A stretch of 64,000 bases of DNA from Paracoccus sp. IB05 (GTDB lineage: Bacteria; Pseudomonadota; Alphaproteobacteria; Rhodobacterales; Rhodobacteraceae): the NCBI RefSeq assembly GCF_016405985.1, contig NZ_JAEFCF010000006.1:62001-126000 (forward strand), read 5' to 3'. Below, one piece after another: positions 43,452 to 52,924 of this stretch; within the stretch, counting starts at the first letter, position 1; the number at the start of each line of letters is the position of its first letter. Under the pieces are notes generated by a model that was given only the letters and a program-made list of their open reading frames with translations, made no database searches and had not been told where the DNA came from. The position numbers were made by a program, and so were the translations under genes.

Positions 43452-44690
43452 ATGACGAAGCGGAACCAACACAGCGATGTGCTGATTGCGGGCGGCGGGC
43501 TGAACGGGCCGGCGCTGGCGCTGGCTTTGGCGCAAGGCGGGCTTTCGGTCACGGTGGTCGATCAGCGCCCGGCGCCGGCGCGCGCCGAAGCCGGGTTCGA
43601 CGGCCGCGCCTATGCGCTCTCCATCGCCTCGAAACGGCTGCTGAGCGCCATCGGGATCTGGGATCAGGTCGCTGATAAATCGCAGCCAATCCACCGCATC
43701 AAAGCCAGCGACGGGCGGCCAGGCGAAGGCCCCGCGCCGTTTTTTCTGAACTTCGATGCGGATGAGATCGAAGAAGGCCCGATGGGCTTTATGCTTGAGG
43801 ACCGTTTTCTTTATGCGGCCTTTCTTGACGCGATGCGCGAGACGCCGGGGGTCACGCTGATCTCGGGCGAGACGGTCAGCGGCCAGGCACCGGGTGCGGC
43901 AGGGGTCGGAGTGACGCTCGCATCGGGCGAGGCGCTGGCGGCGCGGCTGCTCGTGGGCTGTGACGGGCGCGGATCAGGCGTGGCGGCGCGGGCGGGCATC
44001 CGCCGGCTGAGCGCAGGCTACGGTCAGACCGCTTTGGTGACAGCAGTCCACCATGAGATCCATCACCAGGGCTGCGCGCAGCAATTTTTCATGCCGGGCG
44101 GGCCGCTGGCGATCCTGCCGCTTGCGGGCGGTCACCACTCCTCGATCGTCTGGAGCGAGGAGAGCGGGCTTGCCGCCCGGATCGCCGCGCTGGATGACGC
44201 GGATTTCCTGACCGCGCTGAAGCCCCGTTTCGGCGATTTCCTTGGCGAGCTCAGCCTGGCAGGGGCACGGTTCACCTATCCGCTGTCACTGTCACTGGCC
44301 GAGCATTTCGTGGCGGATCGCATCGCGCTGGTCGGCGACGCGGCGCATGGTGTCCATCCGGTGGCCGGCCAGGGGCTGAACCTTGGCCTGCGCGATGTGG
44401 CAGCCCTGGCCGAGGTGCTGATCATGGCGCAGCGCCGTGGCGAAGACATCGGCGGCGGTGTCGCGCTGGAGGAATATCAGCGCTGGCGCCGGTTTGATTC
44501 GACGCTTCTGGCGCTTGGCATGGATGCGGTGACGCGTCTGTTCTCGAACGACAATCCGATCCTGCGGCTGGGCCGCGATCTGGGCCTCGGCGCGGTCAAT
44601 GCAGCGCCTGGCCTCAGACGCCGTTTCATCCGCCAGGCGGCGGGGTTGAGCGGCGAGCTTCCGAAACTGCTGACAGGCCGACCCGTCTGA
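43452..44690 (+). CDS. UbiH/UbiF/COQ6-family FAD-dependent hydroxylase
   Basis: 412 residues. The FAD-binding GGGLNGPALALALAQGG (GxGxxG near residue 14), the mid-protein ARLLVGCDGRGSGVA (DG motif), and the GD motif LVGDAAHGVHPVAGQGLNLG (about residue 293) define the UbiH family. Ring hydroxylation in ubiquinone synthesis is the likely role. Which ring position cannot be told. It is divergent from the amidase and convergent with carbonic anhydrase, with only 6 bp between stop codons. Confidence 0.9.
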   Translation: MTKRNQHSDVLIAGGGLNGPALALALAQGGLSVTVVDQRPAPARAEAGFDGRAYALSIASKRLLSAIGIWDQVADKSQPIHRIKASDGRPGEGPAPFFLNFDADEIEEGPMGFMLEDRFLYAAFLDAMRETPGVTLISGETVSGQAPGAAGVGVTLASGEALAARLLVGCDGRGSGVAARAGIRRLSAGYGQTALVTAVHHEIHHQGCAQQFFMPGGPLAILPLAGGHHSSIVWSEESGLAARIAALDDADFLTALKPRFGDFLGELSLAGARFTYPLSLSLAEHFVADRIALVGDAAHGVHPVAGQGLNLGLRDVAALAEVLIMAQRRGEDIGGGVALEEYQRWRRFDSTLLALGMDAVTRLFSNDNPILRLGRDLGLGAVNAAPGLRRRFIRQAAGLSGELPKLLTGRPV

Positions 44691-44696
44691 AACCGC

Positions 44697-45344
44697 TCAG
44701 ACGGGAACGAATACGCCCTTTTCTGGATCAAACTGTTCCAGTTCGCCCTCGCCGGTGTTGTTCCACATGCCATGCAGCGTCAGCATGTCATTTTCGACCG
44801 CGTTTTTCACGAAGGGGAAGGTCATCAGGTTTTCAAGGCTGACCAGCACCGCCTCTTTCTCAAGCGCGGGCAGGATCACATCCTCGGGCAGATGGGCGAC
44901 TTTCTCGAAGCCGGGGCGCAGAATATCCATCCAGCGGCCGACGAAACTGGTCTTTTCTTCCAGCTCAGGCGCATGGCCGGTGCACATGTCATGGCAGCCT
45001 TTGACGCCACCGCAATTCGAATGGCCGACCACCAGGATATGCGCGACCTTCAGCGCGGTCACCGCATATTCCACCGCCGCCGAGGTGCCGTGATTCTTGC
45101 CGTCCGGCGTATAGGGCGGCACGAGGCCCGCGATATTGCGGTGAATGAAGAACTCCCCCTCATCCGCGCCGAAGATCGAGGTGACATGCACGCGGCTGTC
45201 GCAGCAGGAAATCACCATGGCGCGCGGGTGCTGACCGCTTTCCGCAAGGCGGCGATACCACGCCCGGTTGTTCTGATAGCTGGTCGCGCGCCAGCCGTGA
45301 AAGCGCTGGACAAGGTACTGCGGAAGAATGCGGGCCTGGATCAT
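44697..45344 (-). CDS. Beta-class carbonic anhydrase
   Basis: 215 residues. It interconverts CO2 and bicarbonate. Zinc ligands are visible: Cys47 in SCCDSRVH with the Asp49-Arg51 dyad, and His108 and Cys111 in VVGHSNCGGVKG. The QNNRAWYRRLAESGQHPRAM region and HGTSAAVEYAV are standard for the class. It is convergent with the UbiH-family gene and has about 270 bp of upstream DNA before the divergent hypothetical gene. In a Rhodobacteraceae host it may feed anaplerotic carboxylations, such as crotonyl-CoA carboxylase in the ethylmalonyl-CoA pathway. Confidence 0.95.
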   Translation of the reverse strand: MIQARILPQYLVQRFHGWRATSYQNNRAWYRRLAESGQHPRAMVISCCDSRVHVTSIFGADEGEFFIHRNIAGLVPPYTPDGKNHGTSAAVEYAVTALKVAHILVVGHSNCGGVKGCHDMCTGHAPELEEKTSFVGRWMDILRPGFEKVAHLPEDVILPALEKEAVLVSLENLMTFPFVKNAVENDMLTLHGMWNNTGEGELEQFDPEKGVFVPV

Positions 45345-45612
45345 GGGCTTGCTCCTTGGTTGCTCTGGTTACTTCGCATTTGCAGAAATTGCGAGGGGCA
45401 AAATCGCCACAAAACCGATACGCGCCCGGCATGTTTAGCAAAGCCGAAAGCAAATCACCGCAATGATCTCTGTGGGTAATGGGAAATTTCCGCCGGGGCG
45501 GCGCGCGTTTCCGGCCCGTCCTGCGGCGCTCAATGCCGGCGGGCGGGCCGGGTTGCGATTGCTCCGGCGGTGGTTTTGGGGGTTTGGCCTGGTGGGGCCA
45601 CGGGGTAAGGCA

Positions 45613-45993
45613 ATGGGGACCATACAGATACTGCATCCGCAGGAGCGGATATTGCAGGATGGCGAAGTCATCGCATCGATCTATCGCAGCCTCGGCACGG
45701 CTGCGGCCGATCAGGTCGTAAGCCGCGCTCTGGGAGAGCTGGCGCTGGTGCTGGCGGGGCTGGCCAGCCAGATCCGCGATCACGAATTGCAAAGCGCGGA
45801 CCGGCATCTGCAAAAACTCCGCGTCATGGCGGAAAACCTTGGCATGCAGAGCCTGGAACGCGCGGCCTCGGATGCCCGCTTTTGTCTGCAGCGGGGCGAT
45901 GGCACGGCTTTCGCCGCGATCTGGGCGCGGATTTTGCGGATCGCGCGGCGCTCGCTTAACCCGGATCCGGAATTCGCCGGTGGTTCGGTATGA
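45613..45993 (+). CDS. Hypothetical alpha-helical protein (126 aa)
   Basis: Start ATG 45613 (MGTIQILHPQERIL) is chosen for the GGGGTAAGG site upstream; an in-frame start at 45463 adds a low-quality Pro/Gly-rich stretch. The protein is almost all helix (ELALVLAGLASQIRDHELQS, ADRHLQKLRVMAENLGM, QSLERAASDARFCLQRGD) and ends ARILRIARRSLNPDPEF. The pattern is reminiscent of small Hpt-type helical bundles, but no phospho-His motif is certain. There is no membrane segment. Codon use matches neighbours. Confidence 0.7.
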   Translation: MGTIQILHPQERILQDGEVIASIYRSLGTAAADQVVSRALGELALVLAGLASQIRDHELQSADRHLQKLRVMAENLGMQSLERAASDARFCLQRGDGTAFAAIWARILRIARRSLNPDPEFAGGSV

Positions 45994-46149
45994 CCCCTGC
46001 TGAGGGCGGGCAAAGGTCCCGGGGCCGCCCGGTGCGACCACCTCCCGCGAGCGCCCCTTGCAGCCGGAAGCCGGCCAGGCCAGGCTCGCGCGATCACTGA
46101 CCGCGCGCGCAGGGCTTTGCCCCGCGCCGACATATAACCGGACCCGATC

Positions 46150-47556
46150 ATGTCAGAGCAGACCCGAGCAGAGCCCCGTTTCCTCGAACCAGGCGGGGAG
46201 TCGCTGCCGCTCTATATCGTCACCCCTGCCGGCCTGCCGGAATTTCTGGCCGGAAAAGGCGCCAAATTCGCGCCCTGGCTGCGGGCGAGCGGCTTTGAGG
46301 CGGCAGCGGGCGAGCTGCGCCTCCTCCCGGGGGGCGATGGCATCCAGGGCGCGGTGGCGGGGCTGGGCACAGACCGCGCCCGGGCCCGGCAGCGCTTTGT
46401 GCTGGCCAAAGCCGCAAGCGCACTTCCCGAGGACACCACCTGGCATTTCGCGACCGATCTCGCCGCCGATCTCGCCTCCGAGGCGGCGCTCGGCTGGCTC
46501 CTGGCCTCGTACCGGTTCGACCGCTACCGCCCCGGCAAACCCACGGCGCGGCCTGCGCAACTCGTCGTGCCCGACGGCGTCAATGCGCGGCGGATCGAGG
46601 CGATGGCGGCGGGCGAATTCCTCACCCGTGATCTGATCAACACCCCTGCCCGCGATATGGGCCCGGACGAGCTGGAAAGCGCCTTCCTCGCGCTCGCGGC
46701 TGAACATGGCGCCACCACGCAGGTGATCCGGGGTGATGATCTGATCACGCAGAATTTTCCGCTGATTCATGCGGTTGGCCAGGCCAGCCCGCGCGCGCCG
46801 CGCCTGCTTGACCTTCGCTGGGGCAGTACAGGCCCGCGCCTCACCCTGGTCGGAAAGGGCGTCTGTTTCGACACGGGCGGCCTCGATATCAAACCGCCAA
46901 ACGGCATGCTCCTGATGAAAAAGGACATGGGGGGTGCCGCCACCACCATGGGCCTTGCAAAGATGATCATGGCGCTGAACCTGCCGATCCGCCTGCGGCT
47001 GCTGGTGCCGGCGGTGGAAAACGTGATCGCGGGCAATGCGCAAAAGCCGAAAGACATCGTGACCAGCCGCAAGGGGCTGACGGTCGAGATCAATGACACC
47101 GATGCTGAAGGCCGCCTCGTGCTCGCCGACGCCCTGGCCTTTGCGACCGAGGAAGAGACGGATGCGCTGATCACCATGGCGACGCTGACCGGCGCGGCGC
47201 GGATCGCGGTCGGCCCCGATCTCGCCCCCTATTGGGCGCAGGATGATGCGATGGCCGCAGCCCTGGAGCGCGGCGCGAAATCCGGCTTCGACCCGGTCTG
47301 GCGGCTGCCCTTCCACGAGGCTTACGAGCCGGTGATCGAACCCGGGATCGCTGATCTCGACAATGCGCCCGGTTTCGGCTTTGCCGGGGCGATCACGGCG
47401 GCACTTTTTCTGCGCCGTTTTGCCGATCACCCGCGCTATATGCATTTCGACATCTACGGCCATACGCCCTCTGACGCGCCGGCGCGGCCCAAAGGCGGTG
47501 CGGGCCAGGGGGCGCGGGCGATCCTGAACGCCTTGCCCGAAATCCTGGGGCTTTAA
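46150..47556 (+). CDS. M17-family leucyl aminopeptidase
   Basis: 468 residues. Two-zinc M17 peptidase that removes N-terminal residues in the cytosol. Metal and catalytic motifs are intact: VGKGVCFDTGGLDIKP, MKKDMGGAATTMGLAK and the hallmark NDTDAEGRLVLADAL (about 314-328), then TLTGAARIAVG. The N-terminal non-catalytic domain is present. The next gene (NlpC/P60) starts 2 bp after its stop, so both are on one transcript. This pairing is common in alphaproteobacteria and suggests turnover of peptides, including murein peptides. Confidence 0.93.
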   Translation: MSEQTRAEPRFLEPGGESLPLYIVTPAGLPEFLAGKGAKFAPWLRASGFEAAAGELRLLPGGDGIQGAVAGLGTDRARARQRFVLAKAASALPEDTTWHFATDLAADLASEAALGWLLASYRFDRYRPGKPTARPAQLVVPDGVNARRIEAMAAGEFLTRDLINTPARDMGPDELESAFLALAAEHGATTQVIRGDDLITQNFPLIHAVGQASPRAPRLLDLRWGSTGPRLTLVGKGVCFDTGGLDIKPPNGMLLMKKDMGGAATTMGLAKMIMALNLPIRLRLLVPAVENVIAGNAQKPKDIVTSRKGLTVEINDTDAEGRLVLADALAFATEEETDALITMATLTGAARIAVGPDLAPYWAQDDAMAAALERGAKSGFDPVWRLPFHEAYEPVIEPGIADLDNAPGFGFAGAITAALFLRRFADHPRYMHFDIYGHTPSDAPARPKGGAGQGARAILNALPEILGL

Positions 47557-47558
47557 GG

Positions 47559-48389
47559 ATGGCCACTGATATGGACCGCCGGCTGACTCCGTTTTCCGGC
47601 CGCATCGGTCATATCTCGCTGCGGGGGCGGATCGCTGATGTTCCCCTGACCGAGGGGGAGCCTGCGCGCATCAGCACCCCGCTGGCGCCGCTGCTGGCCG
47701 CACCGGCGGGGGCGATCGACCGGCAGCTGGTCTTTGGCGATGAGGTCACAGCGATCGACCGGCGGGAGGGCCATATCTTCGTGATGGCTGCGAAAGACGG
47801 CTATTGTGGCTGGGTGGCGGAAACCAGCCTCGCCCCGCCCCGCGCGGCCTCGCACTGTGTCAAAACGCCCGCCACCCATCTCTACCCCGAGCCCCGCGTC
47901 CAGGCCCCGCCGCTGATGCCCCTTTGGCTGAATGCCCGCGTCACGGTGACCGGCGAAACCGGCCCCTGGGCGGAGACCCCCGATGGCTTTCTTGCGAAAT
48001 CCCATCTCGCGCCCCTTAACCAGGCGGCGCCGGATCCGGTCACGGTCGCGCAATCCCTCCTCCACGCCCCCTATCTCTGGGGCGGCAATTCCGCCGCCGG
48101 CGTCGATTGCTCGGGCCTTGTGCAACTGGCCTTCCATGCCGCCGGCCTCGCCTGCCCCGGCGACAGCGATCTGCAACAGAGCATCGGTCAGGCCATCCCC
48201 GACAGCGCCTCCCTGCAACGCGGAGACCTGCTGTTCTGGAAAGGCCATGTCGCGCTGATGGAAAGCCCGACCCGGCTGATCCACGCCAATGGCTATACGA
48301 TGTCGGTGGCTTATGAAGACCTCGCGGCCGCCATCGCCAGAATTCAGTCCCATTACGGCGGCGAGCTCACCGCCCGCCGCCGCCCCTGA
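47559..48389 (+). CDS. NlpC/P60 family hydrolase with SH3 domains
   Basis: 276 residues. The N-terminal half has two SH3b-like segments (QLVFGDEVTAIDRREGHIF to GYCGWVAETSL, and the YPEPRVQAPPLMPLW region). The NlpC/P60 peptidase follows, with PYLWGGNSAAGVDCSGLVQ (nucleophile Cys about 183), GHVALMESPTRLIHANG (catalytic His). It cleaves gamma-D-Glu-diamino-acid bonds of peptidoglycan peptides. No signal peptide is evident, so it may recycle murein peptides inside the cell together with the M17 peptidase 2 bp upstream. ATG 47571 is another possible start. Confidence 0.88.
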   Translation: MATDMDRRLTPFSGRIGHISLRGRIADVPLTEGEPARISTPLAPLLAAPAGAIDRQLVFGDEVTAIDRREGHIFVMAAKDGYCGWVAETSLAPPRAASHCVKTPATHLYPEPRVQAPPLMPLWLNARVTVTGETGPWAETPDGFLAKSHLAPLNQAAPDPVTVAQSLLHAPYLWGGNSAAGVDCSGLVQLAFHAAGLACPGDSDLQQSIGQAIPDSASLQRGDLLFWKGHVALMESPTRLIHANGYTMSVAYEDLAAAIARIQSHYGGELTARRRP

Positions 48390-48537
48390 CGGCAACGTCA
48401 GCCAAAGCACTGCGCGGCGGCTATTCGTCCTGGCGGAAATATTCCGGAGCTTCTAAGGCGGCCCCCGAAGCCTTTCCGCCGGGGCTGCGTTAATATCCCA
48501 GTATATGGCAGGCTTTTGCGGGGTTCGGCGGCGCCAT

Positions 48538-49040
48538 ATGGCCGGTTTCATCACAGGCGCCAGCCGGGGTCAGATCACCGTTTTCCCTGATCGGCCGGGG
48601 GATTGGATTGCAGAATATAACCCTCTTCGAGGTGCCAGTATCTTCTCAGATGACCCCGGCGCGGGCGGGCCCGGCCTCCCTCGCCACGGCGCGGACCGGG
48701 CGTCCTGGTTGCCACGCTGCGGTCATCCTGAGCCAGGCAGAAATGCACATTTCCTGTGACAAGGGCCGCTTCGGCGGCTTCGATATCTGGCCCGGCGGGG
48801 CAGGCCCTGGCATTGCGTACCACATCCGAAAAGCAGGGCCTGAAAATGCGGCGCTCCGGGATCAGCACGTGCCGGAAATGCTCGCACAAGGACCGCTGCA
48901 TCACAGGTCACTTGCGCTTGGCCACAAGATCCGGGCACCCGCACCTGGCCGAGGCCTCAAGGCATGGCCGGGCCAAAGCCCCTTCCTGACGCCTGGCCTG
49001 AAGCGTGTCGGCAAGAGGCGCGCAACGTCCTCGCCCGCGA
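48538..49040 (+). pseudogene. Decayed IS1182-type transposase
   Basis: Recognisable transposase pieces occur in order but in different frames. MAGFITGASRGQITVFPDRP with GDWIAEYNPLR lies at 48538-48654 (frame 1). ARTGRPGCHAAVILS lies near 48690-48735 (frame 2). GPAGQALALRTTSEKQGLKM, SGISTCRKCSHKDRCITGHL lie at about 48786-48905 (frame 3). FLTPGLKRVGKR lies at about 48980-49018 (frame 2). These match the start, the TGRPGYHP motif, the CPAGQ-zinc-like region and the HFLTR-type C-terminal helix of IS1182-family transposases. Most of the catalytic middle is deleted. I could not define terminal inverted repeats. The rest of 48390-49240 shows no gene. Confidence 0.72.
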
Positions 49041-49242
49041 GATCAGAACGAGGGTCGGGATCATCGGTCCAGGGGCATTCTGAAGACAATCCCGCGCTGA
49101 CCGGCCTGCCAGGTAACGCCGTGAATGGCCTGACGCGGTCGCGGCACCGGCATTGCTGCGGCAAGACCAGGAAGCTGGCAGCGACCGACACTACGCCGCG
49201 CATCCGCCGTCACATGGCAGAGGTGCCACCCGGCCGCCGCGC

Positions 49243-49590
49243 TCAGCCGACCGGCCGAATCAGCTTGCGCTCAAGCACCCTGAGCACCTGCTCCAGCTCA
49301 TGCCCGCGCCGCAGCACCTGGCCTCCCTCGCCGAGCACGGCATAGATCCCCTGCTTCAGCCGCAGTTTCGGGCGCTTCTCGATGCGGTAAAGCGGGGTCT
49401 CGGCGCTGCGGCGGAAGACGGAGAAAACCGCCACCTCCCGCCCATGCGAAATGCCGTAATCCCGCCATTCGCCTGCAGCCACCATCATTCCGTAAAGCCT
49501 CAGGATTACAGAGAGTTCCTGCCGCTGAAAGGCGATGATCTCCGGCTCTTTGCCACCCGCCGGAAAGGGAAGGGGTGCTTCCATGTTCAT
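49243..49590 (-). CDS. DUF2794 family protein
   Basis: 115 residues from ATG 49590 (MNMEAPLPFPAGG); an in-frame extension to 49662 is possible. The core IIAFQRQELSVILRLYGMMV, AAGEWRDYGISHGREVAVFS and VFRRSAETPLYRIEKRPKLR matches DUF2794, a small cytosolic protein family found mainly in alphaproteobacteria and without a known role. It is next to the transposase remnant on one side and the asparaginase gene on the other. Confidence 0.85.
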   Translation of the reverse strand: MNMEAPLPFPAGGKEPEIIAFQRQELSVILRLYGMMVAAGEWRDYGISHGREVAVFSVFRRSAETPLYRIEKRPKLRLKQGIYAVLGEGGQVLRRGHELEQVLRVLERKLIRPVG

Positions 49591-49723
49591 GCAACCAGTC
49601 TGCCCGCCGCTTTGCCACAAATCAAGCGCTGCGCGACACAGCTTCGTTACACTCCTGGTCACGTCCCTGTCTCAGACCACACCTCCTCAGGCCGCGCCTC
49701 AGGAGGTGCCCCCCAGGCCGGGG

Positions 49724-50752
49724 TCAGACCAGCCCGGCGGCGGCCCGAACCTCACCGGTCACCAGCCCGCGCCAGTTCTTCAGCACCGGATTGAGCCAGC
49801 GCGACACCTGCGGATCGCCCGCCTCGACCACGCCCAGCCGCACCAGAAGCGCCGCGATCGCCGCTTCTGAGGCGCGGTGATTGCCGTCGACGGCCTTGAT
49901 CGCGATGCCGATGCCGCGTTCCGGCAGGATGCCGATAAACACCCCTTCGGCACCGGTCTTCACCGCCGCGCGGCCCCTCGCGGCCCGCATCAGCCCGGTA
50001 CAGGCGCGGCCTTCGCCCGCGACCAGTTCGGGATGCGCCATCATCGCCTCGCGCAGTGCAACCATCGCTTCGGCCCTGGCGCCCTGCCCGGGTTTCGCAT
50101 TGGCAAAACCGGCCATCGCGCGGCCAAGCCCTTCCAGGCTCAGCGCGAAATTCGGTGCCGAGCAGCCATCAATCCCCCAGCCCGAGATCTCCTCGCCCGC
50201 GACCTCGGAGGTCGCCTCGCGGATCGCACGCTGCAAAGGATGGTCGATCTCGTGATAGTCGGGACCCCAGCCCTGATGCTGCACCACGGTCAGGAAACCG
50301 CAATGTTTGCCCGAACAATTGTTGTGCAGCTGGCAGGGCGCCTCTCCGTCGCGGATCAGCCGGTTGCGCTCCTCGCGGTCGGCGGGTTCATGCGCGCCGC
50401 AGCGCAGATCCGGCTCGGTAAGGTCCAGATCCGCCAGCCAGCGCCCGGTTTTTGACACATGCAGATGCGCGCCCTCATGGCTCGCGCAGGCAAGTGCCAG
50501 ATGCTCGCTCCCCAGCCTGCGCTCCGCTGCCGCGCCGGTCTCGATCAAAGGCAGCGCCTGGATCATCTTGCACGACGAGCGGGGAAAAATCACCGCCGAC
50601 GGGTTCCCCCAGGCCTCGATGATCCCCTTGGCATCGCAGATCACCGCATGCCCCAGATGGGTGCTTTCCAACACGCCACCGCGCCAGAGTTCCGCCAGCG
50701 GAGCGGCTCCGCTATCGACCCTGCGACCGTCACTTCCTGTTTTCCGCGCCAT
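49724..50752 (-). CDS. Asparaginase (Rhizobium etli type-II-like family)
   Basis: 342 residues from ATG 50752, with GAGGGACGGA directly upstream. The family differs from bacterial AnsA/AnsB. Its landmarks are VIFPRSSCKMIQALPLIETG (Ser-x-x-Lys active-site pair), LALACASHEGAHLHV (Ser), NNCSGKHCGFL (cysteine and lysine near a zinc site) and GWGIDGCSAPNFALSL (second cysteine). These correspond to residues of the R. etli inducible asparaginase. It hydrolyses L-asparagine to aspartate and ammonia, probably in the cytosol. Confidence 0.88.
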   Translation of the reverse strand: MARKTGSDGRRVDSGAAPLAELWRGGVLESTHLGHAVICDAKGIIEAWGNPSAVIFPRSSCKMIQALPLIETGAAAERRLGSEHLALACASHEGAHLHVSKTGRWLADLDLTEPDLRCGAHEPADREERNRLIRDGEAPCQLHNNCSGKHCGFLTVVQHQGWGPDYHEIDHPLQRAIREATSEVAGEEISGWGIDGCSAPNFALSLEGLGRAMAGFANAKPGQGARAEAMVALREAMMAHPELVAGEGRACTGLMRAARGRAAVKTGAEGVFIGILPERGIGIAIKAVDGNHRASEAAIAALLVRLGVVEAGDPQVSRWLNPVLKNWRGLVTGEVRAAAGLV

Positions 50753-50793
50753 TCCGTCCCTCACAGATGTGCGATTTTCTGCGCAGAGGGCTT

Positions 50794-50982
50794 TTACCCC
50801 CTGCCATTTTTAAGTATTTCTGCAATATCGGGTTCAGAAAGCGCCTGCCAGATCAGAATGGCCCCTATCAGAACGGCCGCAAGACTGAGGCAAGGCGTAA
50901 ACAGAGGCAAGAGACAGCTTGGAGGCTGCGTCAGACATATGACTATCGCCCTTCGTCGCGCCATTGGCGTCTGCGCAATCAT
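50794..50982 (-). CDS. Possible small single-span membrane protein
   Basis: A 62-codon frame ending LSLAAVLIGAILIWQALSEP then DIAEILKNGRG, which looks like one membrane helix with a short acidic tail. The 5' part overlaps the divergent ialB-like gene, so if real it would start later (for example TTG or CTG codons near 50900). There is no clear ribosome site. It lies 41 bp upstream of the asparaginase start on the same strand. Weak support. Confidence 0.25.
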   Translation of the reverse strand: MIAQTPMARRRAIVICLTQPPSCLLPLFTPCLSLAAVLIGAILIWQALSEPDIAEILKNGRG

Positions 50983-51460
50983 CCTGGCCGCCCCCTTCGC
51001 GGCATCGGCTCAGGAATCGACCAATCTCGTCACATCAATGACGGACTGGAACGTCTTTGTGGACGGCAATCCGAAAGAATGCTGGGGCGTCTCGAAGCCG
51101 CGGGAATCCGTCAATACCAAGGATGGCCAGCCGGTTTCAGTGCGGCGTGGTGACGTTCTGCTTTTCGTGACCTACCGTCCGGGCGTCGCGCCGCAAGTGT
51201 CATTCACCGGTGGCTACCCCTTTGCCAACGGCTCGACCGTGACGGTCGCCGTCGGCAGTTCGACCTTTAATCTGTTCTCGGATGGCGAATGGGCCTGGTC
51301 GGGTTCAGCCGAAGACGATGCCACCCTGATCCGAGCGCTGCGTGGCGGTGCCGATGCGGTGGTCTCGGCGCGTTCGGGCCGTGGCACCCAGACCCGCGAC
51401 AAATTCAGCCTGCGCGGCTTCTCGGCCGCGATGGATGATGCGGCGGCGCGCTGCAAATAA
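50939..51460 (+). CDS. Invasion-associated locus B (IalB) family protein
   Basis: 173 residues from ATG 50939 (MTIALRRAIGVCAIILAAPF), with GGAGG about 12 nt upstream. A signal peptide ends at ASA-QE, so it is secreted to the periplasm. The mature domain TSMTDWNVFVDGNPKECWGV, DVLLFVTYRPGVAPQVSFTG and GSSTFNLFSDGEWAWS matches the IalB-like fold common in alphaproteobacteria; in free-living species the role is unknown. It is followed by a rho-independent terminator and then rlmN. Confidence 0.87.
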   Translation: MTIALRRAIGVCAIILAAPFAASAQESTNLVTSMTDWNVFVDGNPKECWGVSKPRESVNTKDGQPVSVRRGDVLLFVTYRPGVAPQVSFTGGYPFANGSTVTVAVGSSTFNLFSDGEWAWSGSAEDDATLIRALRGGADAVVSARSGRGTQTRDKFSLRGFSAAMDDAAARCK

Positions 51461-51483
51461 GCCGCATCACCGGCAAATATTCC

Positions 51484-51516
51484 GCGCTCCGCCCCCCGGC
51501 GGGGCGCTTTCATTTT
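51484..51516 (+). terminator. Rho-independent terminator after the IalB-like gene
   Basis: GCGCTCCGCC (51484-51493) pairs with GGCGGGGCGC (51498-51507), with one G-T pair and a CCCC loop, followed by TTTCATTTT. A typical terminator shape. Confidence 0.85.
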
Positions 51517-51609
51517 CGCCGCTTTCATATTTGGGGCCAATCGCGTATAGCGCGCCCTGACAATAGCCAGATCGCCTGTAGCAAGGCTCTATCCTGAAGG
51601 ATCTGCCAG

Positions 51610-52812
51610 ATGAACGACCTCACCCCCGCCCGCGCAGTTGATGCCCCGATCACGCAGGATGTGATGACGATTCCGCGCAAACTGCCGGAGACGGACAAGG
51701 TCAATCTCGTCGGCCTGACCCGCGCCCAGCTGAAAGACGCGCTGATCGCTGCCGGCACACCCGAGAAACAGGCGAAGATGCGGGTCGGCCAGGTCTGGCA
51801 ATGGGTTTACTATTGGGGCGTGCGCGATTTCGCACTGATGACCAATCTCGCCAAAGACTACCGCGCACTCTTGTCCGCGAAATTCGAGATCGCGCTGCCC
51901 GAGATCGTGACGCGCCAGGTCTCGGCCGATGGCACCCGCAAATACCTTCTGCGCATCGCCGGTGGCCATGAGGTCGAGGCGGTCTATATCCCCGAGGAAG
52001 GCCGCGGCACGCTTTGCGTGTCGAGCCAGGTCGGCTGCACACTGACCTGTTCCTTCTGCCATACCGGCACGCAGAAACTGGTGCGCAACCTGACGGCGGG
52101 CGAGATCGTCGGCCAGGTCATGCTGGCACGTGACGACCTGGGCGAATGGCCGGAACCGGGCCAGGGCTCGACCGGCGAGCGCCTTTTGTCGAATATCGTC
52201 CTGATGGGCATGGGCGAGCCGCTCTATAATTTCGACGCCGTCCGTGACGCGATGCTGATCGTGCGGGACGACGAAGGCATCGCTTTGGGGCGCCGCCGCA
52301 TCACGCTTTCCACCTCGGGCGTGGTGCCCGAGATTGCGCGCTGCGCCGAGGAAATCGGCTGTCAGCTCGCGATCAGCTTCCACGCCACCACCGATGAGGT
52401 GCGTGACAAGCTGGTGCCGATCAACAAGAAATGGAACCTCGCGACGCTCCTGGGCGCGCTGCGCGACTATCCGCGCCTGTCGAATTCGGAACGCATCACC
52501 TTTGAATATGTGATGCTCAAGGGCGTGAACGACTCTGACGCTGATGCGCGCCGTCTGGTGAAGCTGATCCAGGGCATCCCCGCCAAGATCAACCTGATCC
52601 CCTTCAATGAATGGCCCGGCTCGCCCTATGAACGCTCGGACTGGGAACGGATCGAGGCTTTCGCCGATATCATCTACAAGGCCGGCTATGCCTCGCCGAT
52701 CCGCACCCCGCGTGGCGAGGATATCATGGCGGCCTGCGGTCAGCTGAAATCCGCGACCGAACGCGCGCGCAAATCCCGTGCGCAGATCGCGGCGGAAACC
52801 GCAGGCGCCTGA
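51610..52812 (+). CDS. rlmN: 23S rRNA A2503-C2 / tRNA A37-C2 methyltransferase, radical SAM
   Basis: 400 residues. The radical SAM cluster motif is [11 protein letters not shown]; it follows [10 protein letters not shown]. Other landmarks are [41 protein letters not shown] and the C-terminal [11 protein letters not shown] with the methyl-carrying cysteine. The N-terminal region [20 protein letters not shown] matches RlmN. A GAAGGA site precedes the ATG. It modifies 23S rRNA at the peptidyl transferase centre and some tRNAs. Transcribed after a terminator, so it has its own promoter. Confidence 0.97.
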   Translation: MNDLTPARAVDAPITQDVMTIPRKLPETDKVNLVGLTRAQLKDALIAAGTPEKQAKMRVGQVWQWVYYWGVRDFALMTNLAKDYRALLSAKFEIALPEIVTRQVSADGTRKYLLRIAGGHEVEAVYIPEEGRGTLCVSSQVGCTLTCSFCHTGTQKLVRNLTAGEIVGQVMLARDDLGEWPEPGQGSTGERLLSNIVLMGMGEPLYNFDAVRDAMLIVRDDEGIALGRRRITLSTSGVVPEIARCAEEIGCQLAISFHATTDEVRDKLVPINKKWNLATLLGALRDYPRLSNSERITFEYVMLKGVNDSDADARRLVKLIQGIPAKINLIPFNEWPGSPYERSDWERIEAFADIIYKAGYASPIRTPRGEDIMAACGQLKSATERARKSRAQIAAETAGA

Positions 52813-52924
52813 GAAATCCGTACTCTCTGCGATATTGCAACCGTAATGTCGCAGGGCTGAGACCTGACTGTCAGAAAGCGCCGCTACCTGTCCCGCCATG
52901 AAACGCGACGACAGGAGTTCGCCC

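Noticed and set aside
48608-49345. 245-codon open frame in the gap after the NlpC/P60 gene as a real gene
   Set aside because: Only parts match a transposase, other parts match in other frames, and the end overlaps DUF2794 in antisense.
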